Assembly: GCA_021229015.1 (NCBI GenBank)
Contig: CM037790.1
Coordinates: forward strand, 53,794,901 to 53,858,900
Length of the DNA stretch: 64,000 nt
Source of the DNA: Solen grandis
Lineage: Eukaryota > Mollusca > Bivalvia > Adapedonta > Solenidae
Direction: 5' to 3'
Positions 23,298 through 35,892 of this stretch are shown here, piece after piece; positions within the stretch are counted from its first letter, which is position 1, and each line of letters starts with the position of its first letter. A model generated the notes under the pieces. The model did no database searches and was not told the DNA's origin. It saw only the letters and a program-made list of their open reading frames with translations. The translations under genes were made by a program, and so were the position numbers.

Positions 23298-23871
23298 TTT
23301 AAATGTCAAGTGTGTAATGCTAAATGCTATGTGCTTATTGACTTATAAAATGCCAGTATGTTAAGAGGCAGATGATACCTAACCAATGAGAAGTGCAAGC
23401 ATACATGTAGCCTTGTCGCATTTCTTTTGAGAAGTGTATAGTGCTAAATGCTTTCTGTTAGCTACTAAATAAGGAGTGCAAGAATATATGTTTTATAAAA
23501 TTTGTAAGTTAATGACAAGTGATTGCTGTTCTTAAAATGACTCAGACGTACACGCAGAATCAAAACCTTTATTCATTTGCAAGTATAAAATCACTTGCCG
23601 AAAACAAGTTGACACTTAGCACTAGGTAGTCAGCATTACACACTTAACATAGTCGAAGCTGGGAACCAAAATCAAAATTTACATTTTGCTAGGGCCCATT
23701 CCTAAAAAGAGAGATAGCTCTAACATTATCTGTGCAGAATGTACGAACCATTGTACATGCGTACCAGGGCGAATCGTAACAGTTAATAGGACGTAGTTCA
23801 ATTCGCTATTTTGCAGTTCGGGACCTACTTGCGTTATTTACCAATATTGCATAAAAAGATGTGATAAAATA

Positions 23872-23960
23872 TAACAGATGGACAGTCAGACGACGGAAGA
23901 GAGTTCCCTACGTGTCACCTCTGCGTACAGCAGGTGACACAAAAACTGATCCTCTCTCTC
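23872..23960 (-). mobile_element. Family C element, copy 5 (partial)
   Basis: On the minus strand it shows TGTGTCACCTGCTGTACGC, AGAGGTGACACGTAGGGA, CTCTTCCGTCGTCTGAC and CTGTCCATCTG. The 3' hairpin end is missing. Confidence 0.65.
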
Positions 23961-24132
23961 GACACAAATACATTCCTTTTTATATTTGTCTTTCCCGCCA
24001 AATGTCACATTTCTCGAGAAAACCGTTAAACATGTACATTTAACAAAAAACATGATAATAAATAAAAGACAAAAAAATAACGGAGTAATAATGTACTTCG
24101 CGACAAACAAGGCGTTTTATATCACGTCACGA

Positions 24133-25260
24133 TTTAAGGTAGTGGCACGCTAATGCATGGATTTTGGAATTCTTGTTTCTTTGGTGTTTTTCTATTCTAT
24201 ACATTTAAAGAAATCATTTCGCGCAATATTGGAAATTTCTAACCACAGATTGTAAAAAATTAATGATTTTAGTCTATGTAACCCTGTATTGATATGCTTT
24301 CGCAAAATGTGTGGGGGTATACATATAAAAAACTGCTATAAAATCGACAAATTTCCCATTTTTTCTCATGAATTGATTAATCATATACCTAAGGGATATA
24401 TCAAATGGAAAACATATTAGAAACATAAGACACAACTTGATAAAATATACATTTATAAATTTATGTAGGAAGTCTTCATATTTTCCCCCATTTATAAAAG
24501 AGCAACATTACAATTCCTGATAAAGAACGTATCTTTCATGCAAATTTCACAGAATAAGCAGTTAAAAAATATTCATATATTATATCAAACATAAAAATGC
24601 ACAATTTTATACAGGTGTACCTTAGAAATATCAAGTAATAACAGTATACATTACCTGACCCCTATTTCTTAAGCTCAGTAAAAACACAGAATATTATGTT
24701 TGATTTAAGTTTTTAGGAAAATTATTAATTAATTCCTTTTTTTAATTAATGTAAATCAAAAAAATAATGACAAAAACTACTTGACCAAGTACGTACAATT
24801 TTAGTACGAAAGAATCACTGGTACAATTTTCCGCTTTACACGAATTTCCAATACACGAACTTATGTCACTGTAGTTATGTTTGATTAAGATACCATTTGC
24901 TTTTTAAAATTTTTTTTTTTAATGGAGAACTTTGCAAAAATAATCTCATTTTTCACAACTACGCATTTTGACAAATCTAGGGGAATTCCAAAATGACGTA
25001 ACCGGAAGGTAATTAGGGGAGGTGTTTTACTTCCCTATTTTAAAAAGGGAACGGTATGTTTGCAATTAAATAGATGAATAGCAATCAAAATTATTACATT
25101 TGATTAACAATGTTATAAGATACGATGAATGACATTTTTTAATGAAAAAAAATCACAATCCGAATCATGGCGAGTTATGCCGCAGAATATCGGAAGTTGG
25201 GCGATCTTTCTCGACATTTGCCGACATTTGCCGAACCCATTAGGGTTCCTCTACCTTAAA
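24133..25260. mobile_element. Non-autonomous DNA transposon with TTTAAGGTAG termini
   Basis: TTTAAGGTAGTGGCACGCTA (from 24133) is inverted at the right end as TAGGGTTCCTCTACCTTAAA (to 25260); the terminal 10 bases match exactly and the inner ones partly. If TTAA is the target duplication the termini begin GGTAG, which could fit a Kolobok- or piggyBac-type TTAA element. The 1.1-kb interior is AT-rich with no long frame. Confidence 0.6.
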
Positions 25261-25792
25261 TAAATAATTATAGAGGCAAGGTTATGATTACTCAGGGTCT
25301 CTACATATACATTAAGAGACCCTGGATTATTGCACATGTGTGGAAGACATGTCATATTTTTTTTTTATAAAATTTTATTGGTAAAAACAAGCGTTACCTG
25401 AAAAAGATTTTAAATAAGATGAAAAATGGAATTTATGAGGAGAAAAAATCAAATGCATTATTTTTTGTTTAATCGTGTAGACTTCCTGTCGCTTTAATAG
25501 TTATAAAATAACACGCATCTATATTTTCGATTTTCATGTAAATATCCATCTGATAAGATCAATCATGCTCTACGGATTGGCTAAGTTAGCAACACTATGT
25601 TACATAATATCGCACAACAGGGTCATAAACCACGGCCATCTGGGGTCCCCCAGACGTTGACACAGCATGCGACCAGATACGATAAATCACTATGGCAATA
25701 TTCATTCGACAAGCAGTTTTATATTTACTTCAGATATGTGTCGAGGTATTATAAATATAATGATTTATATTATTTCTTACGCTATCCATGGG

Positions 25793-26046
25793 ACCGCCAC
25801 GGCCGAGCGGTTACAGTCGTGGACTACAAATCTCTCAGCCCCTCACCGCTGTGGGTTCGAATCCCGGTATGGACTTCGGATTTTTCATGTGAGGAAGCCT
25901 TCCAGCTGGCTTGCGGTAGGTCGGTGGTTCTACCCAGGTACCTCTGTGTACTCGGGGTCTTCCTCCACCTGTAATTAGCTGGACGTCGCTATATGATTGA
26001 AATACTATCGCAGCGACGGTGAACCCCAATACAACAATAACAACGT
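25793..26046 (+). mobile_element. tRNA-headed SINE, family 1, copy 1
   Basis: The head has box A (GGCCGAGCGGTTACAG) and box B (GGGTTCGAATCCC), followed by a body ending GCTGGACGTCGCTATATGA and a CAA-rich tail. A perfect 10-bp target-site duplication TATCCATGGG lies at 25783-25792 and 26047-26056. Open frames crossing this stretch are products of the SINE, not genes. Confidence 0.92.
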
Positions 26047-26452
26047 TATCCATGGGTGACGTTCTTAGTGACGAGGTAACAGAATGGCGAAATCTTATGA
26101 ATGTTATCGTTTATTTATTGATCCAATATCATAAGCGCTGAATAAGCTAAATAATAAACTATTATAGATATCAAGTACATGTATCATTATACCTGATGCT
26201 AATTTGCATAACCACTCATATGTCAAATGTCAGATGCACTTTACTGTGTCACTCTTTTTCACGGTGCATATCACTGACCAGATGCAACTGAGACAGTAGT
26301 TTGACATATGTATCAATCATCTGCTTGCTGAAGTGTGGAAACTTTTGAAAATAGAATGTTTGATTATCCCATATCAAAATTTCACTTTCTTCACACATAC
26401 TGATTTATTACCACTGTGAAAGTGACACATTTAAATCAACAGAGTCCATATA

Positions 26453-26537
26453 TAGTAAACCTCCCTAATCCGGGATCCTCTCTAATCCGGACATTCTTCC
26501 CAGTCAGGGGCGTATCTGGATTAGGTAGTTTCCACTG
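26453..26537. mobile_element. Short Tigger-like MITE
   Basis: About 85 bp with imperfect inverted ends: AACCTCCCTAATCCGGGA at left and TCTGGATTAGGTAGTTTCC ending CACTG at right, bounded by TA. CAGTGGAA-type ends and TA targets fit Tigger/pogo MITEs. Confidence 0.6.
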
Positions 26538-27281
26538 TATACCTCTTTGAGTTTGGTCAAAGGCAGAATGCTGCCAATTTGCCATAAAAAAAACTTGAAA
26601 TTTGAAAAATTAAAGTTTTGTTCACAAGAATTTGGAAGTTTTCATAACTGCAATAACTATTTTCTCTCCCACAACATATCGCCCTATTGTAAGTTTTGTG
26701 TAAATAATTAATGTAAATGCACGCTTCTGATATGTTTGCTTTCATTCAAGTGATTTAGTTGTGGGGCATTTAATTGGACTCCTTTGACCACACATATTTT
26801 CACACCATAGTTCTCATGGGTTCCTTTTAGAAGTAGCATTTTTAAAATTAGTCCATATAAAGGTCAAAGGAATGGAATTTCCGTCACTCTAAGGCCCAAG
26901 TAAGTGTTCAAATGAAAAATGACATTTACTTTTCTAAAATTAATGTTGTGATTATAATGATAAATAAATATCTCTAAATTAAGCTATACTTTTACATATT
27001 TATAATAAAAGTAAATAATTACTATTTCTTTAAGAGCAGGGCTTATTTTACAGTAGTTAAAAAACATGTTCTATATCTCTGTGAATAAAAAACATGCACA
27101 AAAAATATGTAATGTGGTACACATAAAAGAGAAACATTACTTTTTTTTCAAGACAAAGTTGGCTAACATTACCCCTGCTTTCGGTTACTATTAAAGGTCC
27201 CTAACGTTATCATTTGCATCCCTGTTGTATCCTAGCGTAAAGAATGCAAGCAGGGAACCAAATCCGTAACAGTTCTCTTGT

Positions 27282-27305
27282 TGCGGCCCGCTGCAGCGGG
27301 CCGCA
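27282..27305. repeat. Perfect 24-bp GC-rich palindrome
   Basis: TGCGGCCCGCTG followed by its exact reverse complement CAGCGGGCCGCA, in an AT-rich neighbourhood. It directly follows TCTCTTGTT, the terminal motif of the Helentron-like families. It could be the palindromic 5' end of a further element whose 3' end is at about 31138-31175. Confidence 0.9.
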
Positions 27306-27925
27306 CTATTTAATACGGGGTTGGAAAGTCGCTATGGAGAATTTGGCAGATTGCTTTACATTGGTTCACATTTTGTACTAAAAGTCATGTAATTGACGAC
27401 TAAAATAAATTAAAATCAGACACAGTCTACCTTTTTGCTAGACTTATGACGGTAGTTTCGTATCTGTTTATATGTAAAACTTTAGACGCAGTCTAAATAT
27501 TTCTTAATTATTTCAAATCATTCAACAAAAATATAATTCGTATTTATTTTACATTATGTTTTGATAATTGTTTGCAGATTAATTTTTCAAAAGATAAAAA
27601 ATACTTTACTACAACAAAACATTATTTTTTCTTTAAATTTCCTCCAATCAAATTGTTCGAGTGATGATTGAGTGTGGGGTTTACATACTAATTTTCACAG
27701 CGCTATACAGTAGGTGGTAGAAAAGAAAAGAAAACATCGATGTTAAACAGAGCGAAACACTCATCCTTGATTATTCCTAACTGCTTTAGGGAAGTTGTTA
27801 TGGGGATTATATCTCATTGTGATGTTAATTTTGTCTTAATAAAATTCAATTGGGTCAGTTATAGAAACAACAATTTCATATAAACATTTAAGGTTTAGTC
27901 ATGTGCTTACATGCTCACTTATCAT

Positions 27926-28937
27926 TATACCCCCACAAATGAAATTAGTATATAGGAGTCACCCTGTCACCCTGTCGGTCGGTCGGTCTGGCGGTCGGTC
28001 GGTCCGGCGGTTGGTCAACAAATATTTGTCCGGAGCATTTCTCCAAAACTACTGTACCTATGTTGATGAATCTTCATAGGTAGATAGACCTTGATGAGAG
28101 GAAATGCAGTGCATAAGAACCATAACTCTGCATGTATTTTGTAAGGAGTTATTGCCCTTTGTCATTTTTAATCTTTTGATTTTGTCCGGACCATAACTCC
28201 AATACTAAAGTAGCTAGGTTGATGAAACTTCATATGTAGATTGATCTTGATGAGAGGAAGTGCAGTGCACAAACCATAACTCTGATGTATTTTGAAGGAG
28301 TTATTGCCCTTGTCATTTTTTTGATTTTGTCGGAGCATAACTCCAATACTAAAGTAGCTAGGTTGATGAAACTTCATATGTAGATTGATCTTGAGAGAGG
28401 AAGTGAGTGCATGTATTTTGAGAGGAGTTATTGCCCTTCGTCATTTTTAATCTTTTGATTTTGTCTGGAGCATAACTCCAATACTAAAGTAGCTAGGTTG
28501 ATGAAACTTCATATGTAGATTGATCTTGAAGAGAGGAAGTACAGTGCATAAGAACCAAAATTTTTTAAAGGTTATTCCTCTTTGTTATTTTTTGTCTTTT
28601 GATTTTGTCCGGAGCATTTCTCCAAAACTACTGTACTTATGTTGATCAAACTTCATATGTAGATAGACCTCATATGTAGATAGACCTTCAATGCTCACAC
28701 TAACTTTAAACGTTACATACATGTAGTCTTTCACTCACGCAAACTTTTAAAACTGTAATCCTACACATGACAGACTTCCCGTGTGGGTATTGATCACCTT
28801 TAGTGATAATATTTTTTTTGGTATGCTTAAAAGCCCAAATACTATGTGTGAACATTCGTTTTATGTGTCATGTGAATACATCCTGTGTCAAAGATGGGGG
28901 TGGGGGTATGAATCACCTTCAGTGATAGTTCTAGTTT
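27926..28937 (+). mobile_element. Family F Helentron-like element with about 145-bp array
   Basis: The 5' end TATACCCCCAC (27926-27936) is inverted as GTGGGGGTAT (28900-28909). An ATCAC-CTTCA-GTGAT hairpin (28912-28926) and TTCTAGTTT follow. A run of GTCGGTCG units (27975-28015) precedes a tandem array (about 28015-28680) built from TCCGGAGCATAACTCCAATAC and GTTGATGAAACTTCATATG. A second, inner 3'-like end (ATCACCTTTAGTGAT) lies at about 28790. Array units contain no conserved protein frame. Confidence 0.72.
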
Positions 28938-31199
28938 AAAGAAGTTAACATATTACGCGTCATTCAAAGTGTTTACTTCTCATTCATCATCAAAAAATTG
29001 TTTTTTTTTTTTTTCAAAGTACTTATTTTAAAAAACAATTGACAAACTTATTAATCAAAGGTGCTAACATATTTACTTGCCATTCAAACATGTTCATATT
29101 TTAATTTACTCACAAGTCCTTTGTTAATCAAGTGGGAGAGATACTCAGTTGTGTTTTGTTTAATGTTCATATTCCTTATAAATTTTTTATATATTTCTGT
29201 GTAAAATATGTTACAAATGTCATTTATGTATCATTTCTTTCTCATCACACTCAACTTAAATATACATTACAGTACAATTGCAACATACTGAACAAAGTAA
29301 TAAAACTCTTCAAACACCAGTCATTATCCTGCACTAAAAGATCAATTGAGCATTTCCAAAATAATGTTCGACATAATGACTAATACTCAATTACATTTCC
29401 ATTATATTTTATCTATGTAAATACTGTTCTTCTCTTTTAAAACACACACTTCATGCATAATACATAACTCAGTACAATTATGAATATGCATTATAGTCAT
29501 CTTTATATTTGATCCTTGTCAGACTTATGTTTTAACTGTATTCACATGTTACTTACTTTTCAATGACTATGTGCTCATATACTTTGTTATTCAATGGTGC
29601 TAACTTACTTAATTGTCATACAAACTTAGTTACTCTTCTTCCAACATAGCTTTCATTCAGATATATGCTACCTTATCATCCAATGATGGTTACATGTGCA
29701 CACATCATTCAGTGTAAATATGTTAATATGTTGACATACTTCCTCCATGTTGAAAGGTTGTGAAATATGCACTTGTTAATGTGTTCATTTCTTTTATATT
29801 TTTAGTGTGTGTTTTTTTTTTCATGTGTAATATTGGTTGTTAATTTGTTCTTTCTTCATTTTTTTTTTTGGTATTTCAGTATCATTGAAACATATTGAAC
29901 TTAGTAATGCACCTACTTTATATAGATTATACTCAAAAACTTAATTCTATATTATTTAAAAAAAAAAAATTTAACTTAAACTTCTTAAATGTAACAAAAC
30001 AAAAGCTTTACTTTAAAAAAAAAATCTGTGTACGCACAATCATGTAAATGCTTTCGCAGTATCCTATATTTTTATTGAACATGTGCCTTGTTAAATGTTT
30101 GAAAGAATAAACATTATTTTTTCTATATAAAATGATTATTAATACATTTATATATTTGCTTCTACTAACAATTCATAACATAATATATACATCTTCCTAG
30201 TCTATTTTTCATACAGGGAACATTTTTGTGGTAACATTATATTCAAGAATTCATAGAACTGAACAGAACATTCCCTAATAGATTGAGTTTATTTTTGCTG
30301 TAAATATTGTAGAACATGTAAAATAAAAAATTTTTCAATCTTTGGAAATATTTCTGTTTCTAATTTGAGAAAAATTACCAGATACTTGCTGTTTTGAAAC
30401 TGTGTTCCTTCTTAGCTTTAAAATTTTTATATCATTTGCTCTATGCTTTTTTGAAATGTGCATTAATTGCAAAATATGTTTCAGTTCCTTCTTTTCCCAG
30501 TTTAATATTATTTCAATTAAACACAACACCCCTCATTACATGATTCACATGTACTTTCATACGTTCTCACTTGCTCTTGTACATATCTTCTTGCACATTG
30601 CTATTTAAAGAAAAATATCTTCATTTGTTACATTTTATTCCAGTTGATCTCCTGTTTTTATTACTTAGCATTTCATTTCTTAACTGAAACTTTTCCAAAA
30701 ACATTTTTGTTCAATATTAAAAACATCTCTAACACTTTCATTTCAATATTTTATGTTTTAACATTCCTTCTTTAAACTTATGTGGTAACATAATAAATGT
30801 CTTACACATAGAATCAGTATTATTTTATATAAAATTTTAAAGTATTATTTTCTTTATTTGAAATAAATGACGTATTAAAATATTTGAAACATATATGTTT
30901 TATAAGGATAATAATAATATACTTCATATAACAATTGCATTGTAATACTTCAATTTTAAAATTGGAAAAATTAAATTTTACAAAACAATTTAGAATTGCA
31001 TACCATGAAAAGCAATGATTTCAAATTATCTTTAAATTTACCTTCAAACATAAATCTATTTCTTTCAAACGTTAAATTTAAGTATTGCAACACAAATGCT
31101 AAAAACATGTCAGAAAAGTTCTCGTACACTAAGTTCGAAGGGCCGCTGTGATACTTAGTATCACAATTTTCTTGTTTTTAATTGCTGGCGAGAAGAATG

Positions 31200-31283
31200 T
31201 GACGTCACGGTGTCTTAAATAATGGTCACATGATAAGAAAATGGCGGCTCCTACTTAACGTTCTTTCTTTCGCATAACAAAGG
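31200..31283 (+). promoter_or_regulatory. Promoter-like cluster: CRE, YY1-like site and a splice donor
   Basis: TGACGTCA (31200-31207) is a perfect CREB/ATF site and AAATGGCGGC (31239-31248) is a YY1-type initiator motif. The sequence AACAAAGGTATGA about 35 bases later could be a 5' UTR donor. No downstream coding exon was found, so a functional start site is conjecture. Confidence 0.25.
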
Positions 31284-32918
31284 TATGACAGAACAGAACA
31301 GAAATTTTATTTAGACTTAAGCATACATGACAAATAAAACATTTTTACGAACACGTGTTCTTAGAATCTCGGTTCCCTTTTATTTCACGACATTAGTAAG
31401 AACCAACTTTAGTTACGCATATCGTTGGCACGTCATATTTTACTTGATTTTAACTGAGTTGTGACCCTTTGTTATTTATTTATGTAATGTAATGTATTTA
31501 TTGATGATATTTTGTCCACACTATTTCTCGGCTACCATTGGTCTGATTTTCTTTTAAATTCAAAATTATAAGCATCCAGCCTAATGTAGGCATGCCATGC
31601 TTGCTTCAATTTTCATGAAGTAATCCCCCCTTGTCATACTGGAACTAGGTACAAAGCTCGCGTTTTGCAGCCCGAATAAGCAAATCCAGCACGATGGCAT
31701 TTCACCTCAATATTTGACATTGACCTTTTAGCTAGGGTTCAAACTCTTTTTGCGACACATCATCTCATCGAGTCAGATCTTAGAGTCAAATCATTTGCGA
31801 ATCCATTATATCAGGGACGCGTTCCAGTCTGAACGACGAGACGCACTAACGCAAGCACATAGACAAATCCGCCATAGTAACGACTATGTTGCGCTGCCGC
31901 AAACTCCATTTTGCTTTACAAAATGAGAATCAAATATACCAAAAAACGATATGCAGTTTAACAGCAGTATATTAAAGGTTATTGTGTCTTTAGTGAGAAG
32001 ATCATTTTAAACCGAAGTCTCTTTTTTCAATTCTAAATTGTGAATAGAAACCACGTACACCTTTATTGTAAAATTGTGTAATGCACATGGGATAATGAGA
32101 CCCAAGTCCGCATATGAATGGGTCTATTGAATTTTTACCCGACTTGTTTAAGTTACAGTCTTTATCGACGCTAAATCTTAAGCTTCGAATTTGGGGCTGT
32201 AAATTATTATGTGTATCTCCGATTTATATACGATTCCTACATGTGTAGATTTTATAATTTGCCTGATACAAGGTTATTTGTGTAAGTTTAATAGTATGAA
32301 AATATGTAAGTACATATTGATAGATTATTTCACTTTCATAAAAGTTTTAAAGATTAAAGTCAAATCTGTTAAGACCTGAAAAGCCCTATAGATGTTTTTG
32401 GTGAGGTAATGTCAGATATACAGCACAGATGTTATCTAGGTCTCTGTTATCAGGAAAAATGAATATTTTCACACATCATTTCATACGAATATTCATTCAT
32501 TTGGCTTGAATGGATAATAAAATATCAGAGCGTAAATAAACATATGAAAAAAAAAGACATTATCCTCGAATGATTTAGACGAAAAAGAAAAGCAAACAAA
32601 CAATAGACCGAAGCAAGTATCAAGTTGTCTGCTGTTCTTAATTTAAAAAATGAAGATTAGTTTTGATGATGTTTGGATTTTAATTGGAGAGAAAGGCAGC
32701 AGAACACTTGGTTCTCATGGATACTTTCTTCATTCGATTGTTTGTCATTTGAGGATAATGTCCTTTAAAGATAATTGATGGATATAATTCTGTCACATTG
32801 CTGAACCATGTCCTTGATAAGTGGAATGATACAACAATCAGCAACAGTATTCTGATACCAGGCCAACCTACTTATGCTGTACGCAAATCGTGGAAGATTT
32901 ACTGACTTGGGTATGTCG

Positions 32919-32984
32919 CGGCCCGGGAACAAAGCCCGCGACTTCTCTGTCTTGGGTGGACGCTTTAATTACTCAGTCACCGGG
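32919..32984 (-). mobile_element. SINE family 2 head fragment
   Basis: On the minus strand: CCGGTGACTGAGTAATTAAA, then AGCGTCCACC and GTTCCCGGGCCGCGACATACC. This matches the tRNA-like head of the SINE at 58891-59197 with degeneration of box B. Confidence 0.6.
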
Positions 32985-33959
32985 TCCCGTTCAATTGATA
33001 TCGTACATAATCATAAAACTACATTTGTAAAAGGAAGGTAGAATTGTTCATATATATAAGAAACACTTAAGCGATCTGATAGTCGGTAGTGTGGTGTGTC
33101 CACTTAAAAACGCGTCAAGAAATAGTGGAATCAGTAAAGAGCTTCCAACTAGGCGAAAGTAAATTTAAAATGTTAAATAAACAGAAGTGATACTTACAGT
33201 TAGTGTTTGTTTATATCTTTAACACTTCTCGGCACTTGTTCACTGTCTTACAAACCTCGTACTAATCACAGCGTATCGAATCAGGTGCAAATTAACTATT
33301 ACTTCCCGTCTCCTCTTGATAAAAGATTTCATGTTTACTGAACGTCGAAACTATATCATATCGGTATCAGTATGCCCGCTCGGATCTATCTAGGCATTGT
33401 TATCGCTGGCCCAGGGCGACGATATACATGTATTACAATCGATCAAGAAAGCAACTTTTAACTCCCGTTCCGCTGACGTGATAGAAAAAACAGGTACTTT
33501 CTCAGTCGGTCGCAGAAAGATTAACAGATCAGATTGCCGGGAACAAACTCTTGGGTTTTCTCAAAGTTTCTGCTTTGAACGCTGGGATATATGGACTGTG
33601 TTACACGTACCGGAAGTACATGTTGCTAAACGGTCCTAGACTGGTAAATGCCTAATTGGGCAAATTCGATTGGTAGATACAACTGCTCACTGTGTTATAT
33701 GCTGATTACTCAGTTAAATTAAACACGACGGGGTTATACATTTGCTAAATTAATTGTTTTAGGGTACTCAGTTAGAATTGATAGTTAAGGGCAAACCTAA
33801 TTTGCCATTGAAGTTTAATAGATATATTCCTCTGATCCAAAACACTGTGTTCAAAAAATGTTTACTAATATAAAAAACTTTCTTCAAATCTTGATCAGAT
33901 ATCAATTTCATTTCACACAAATGATTTTTCTGTTTGAGCAACGAGGTATTGTTTTATTC

Positions 33960-35892
33960 AACAAGAGGGCCAGGATGGCCATGAATCGCTCACCTGAAAA
34001 TATTGCCTTCATTGCCTTTTATGAAGCAGTCATACTGAATACAAAATCCATGCAGAAGTACAACAACATATTTGTAATTCCACACAAAACCTGTACCTGT
34101 GGTCCAAATTCTGGTGGTCATAGCTATAAAATCATGTGACTTCTAGGGTGTGACCAATGTATAACAACGAGTCAGGATTTGAACACTTGGTTTAGGTTCA
34201 CAAAGCCATGTTACGAGCGTACATATCAAATATCTAAATCAGTGATCTTGTGGTTTCTGACAAGATCTGTTAAAGACTCGCCTATTTAAGTCTATGTAAA
34301 ATCAAGTGGCCCCTGGGGAAGGGCAAATTTACCCCGGGTTTTGAAAGGTTCTATACATGTTCCAAAGGTTTAAGGGCGGTGTCAATTTTGACCCCAGGGC
34401 CATTATGTGAACTAAGCTGATAAATGTCCACTAGTCCATATTACATACCAAATATCAAAACTACAGGTCTTTTAGTTTCTGACAAGGAGATTTTTAAAGA
34501 CTATCCTATTTAAATCTATGTAAAATTAAGTGACCCCGGGGCGGAGCCAATTTTGACCCTAGGGCCATGGTTTGAACAAACTTTGTAGATGTCTATATGG
34601 CCATGTTACTCACAAAATATCTAAAGTTTCTGACATGAAGGTTTTTTCTAGATGTATTGTTGTTGTATTGGGGTTTGCCGTCGTTGCGATAGTATTTCAA
34701 TCATATAGCGACGTCCAGCTAATTACAGGTGGAGGAAGACCCCGAGTACACAGAGGTACCTGGGTAGAGCCACCGATCTACCGCAAGCCAGCTGGAAGGC
34801 TTCCTCACATGAAAAATCCGAAGCCCCTACCGGGATTCGAACCCATAGCATAGCGGTAAGGGGCTGAGAAATTTGTAGTCCACGACTGTAACGGCTAGAT
34901 TTTTCTAGACTTTCATATACATGTGTATAAGCCTATGTAAAATAAAGTGACCCCTGAGGCGTGGCCAATTTCGACCTCAGAGCCATGATGTAAACAAACT
35001 TATGGTAGATGCCTATAAGGCCATGTCACACACCAAATATCTAAACTTAATTCCTTGTAGTTTATGAGAAGAGGATTTTTCTAGATTTTCCCATATATGC
35101 CTATGCAAAAAAAAAGTGACCCGGGGGCGTGACCCTTTTTGGCCCAAGGGTCATGATTTGAACAATCTTGGTAGATGTGTATAAGGCCATGTTACACACC
35201 AAATATCCAAATTCCAGGCCTTTTGGTTTTTGACAAGAAGATTTTTCTAGATTTTCCTATGTAAGCCTATGTAAAATCAAGTGACCCTTGGTTTAGGGCA
35301 AATTTCGACCCGAGGGTCATGATTTGAACAAACTTGGTACAGGTCTACTAGACAATGCTACACACCAAATATCTAATCACTAGGCCTTGTGGTTTCTGAC
35401 AAGAAGATTTTTCTAGATTTTTTCTATATAAGCCTATGTAAAATCCAAGTGACCCTCCGGGGCGGGGCCAATTTTGACCCAGGGTAATGATTTGAACAAA
35501 CTTGGTTGAGGTGTACTAGACACTGCTACACACAAAATATCTAAACTCTAGGCCTTGTGGTTTCTGACAAGAAGATTTTTCTTGTTTTTCCAATGTAAGT
35601 CTATGTAAAATTAATTGACCCCTAGGGCGGGGCCAATTTGACCCCGGGTCATAATTTGAACAATCTTGGTAAAGGTTCATAAGACAATGCCACTCACCAA
35701 ATATCTAAGCTCTATGCCTGCAAGGAACATCACAGACAATTTTCATCATATTTTGCCAAGTGGTTTAGGAGAAGGGTTCGTTTAATGAAATTGTTGACAC
35801 CGGAGGTACGGACGGACGCACGGACGACGGACGCCGGACAAAAGGCGATCACAATAGCTCACCACGAGCACGTTGTGCTCAGGTGAGCTAAA
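33960..35892 (-). mobile_element. Family A Helentron-like element, copy A1 (long array)
   Basis: On the plus strand it starts AACAAGAGGGCCAGGATGGCC then CGCTCACCTGA (inverted 3' end), and finishes with GGACGGACGCACGGACGACGG, AGCTCACCACGAGCACGTTG and TGCTCAGGTGAGCTA (inverted 5' palindrome). Between them are tandem units of about 165-170 bp carrying CACCAAATATCTAA, TTTCTGACAAGAAG, CTATGTAAAATCAAGTGACC and GATTTGAACAAACTTGG. A family 1 SINE is inserted at 34653-34899. No protein is encoded. Confidence 0.82.
34653..34899 (-). mobile_element. SINE family 1, copy 2, inserted in element A1
   Basis: Reverse-complement SINE: tail TTGTTGTTGTATTGGGG, body GCGACGTCCAGCTAATTACAG, box B (GGATTCGAACCC on the plus strand) and head truncated after CCACGACTGTAACGGCT. 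TTTTTCTAGA occurs on both sides (34643-34652 and 34900-34909), a target-site duplication of array sequence. Confidence 0.88.

Larger units (their letters stand above)
27282..31175 (+). mobile_element. Candidate larger Helentron-like element with nested family F
   Basis: The 5' palindrome at 27282-27305 contains GCGGCCC. Near the right end AAGGGCCGCTG is followed by a hairpin TGTGATACT-T-AGTATCACA (31147-31165) and TTTTCTTGTT, the same order of parts as in families A, D and E. The interior (28980-31130) is AT-rich with degenerate repeats of TAACATATTTACTTGCCATTC type. No coding frame was found. The two ends may belong to different elements. Confidence 0.35.
31176..33959. other. Stretch with no identified gene
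   Basis: Mixed-composition sequence. Promoter-like motifs occur at 31200-31248 (listed separately) and a tRNA-derived fragment at 32919-32984. An 80-codon frame at 33397-33639 has no recognisable motif. I see no supported exon. Confidence 0.5.

Noticed and set aside
25597..25978. Overlapping open frames of 103-125 codons
   Set aside because: They lie across the tRNA-headed SINE at 25793-26046; homologous frames appear in the other SINE copies, so they are repeat translations, not genes.
27975..28015. GGTC/GGCG-rich run as a separate microsatellite locus
   Set aside because: Such runs recur at the same relative place in several element families, so it is treated as part of the element.
33397..33639. 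80-codon frame as a possible small gene
   Set aside because: No motif, no splice context and no homologous signal recognised.
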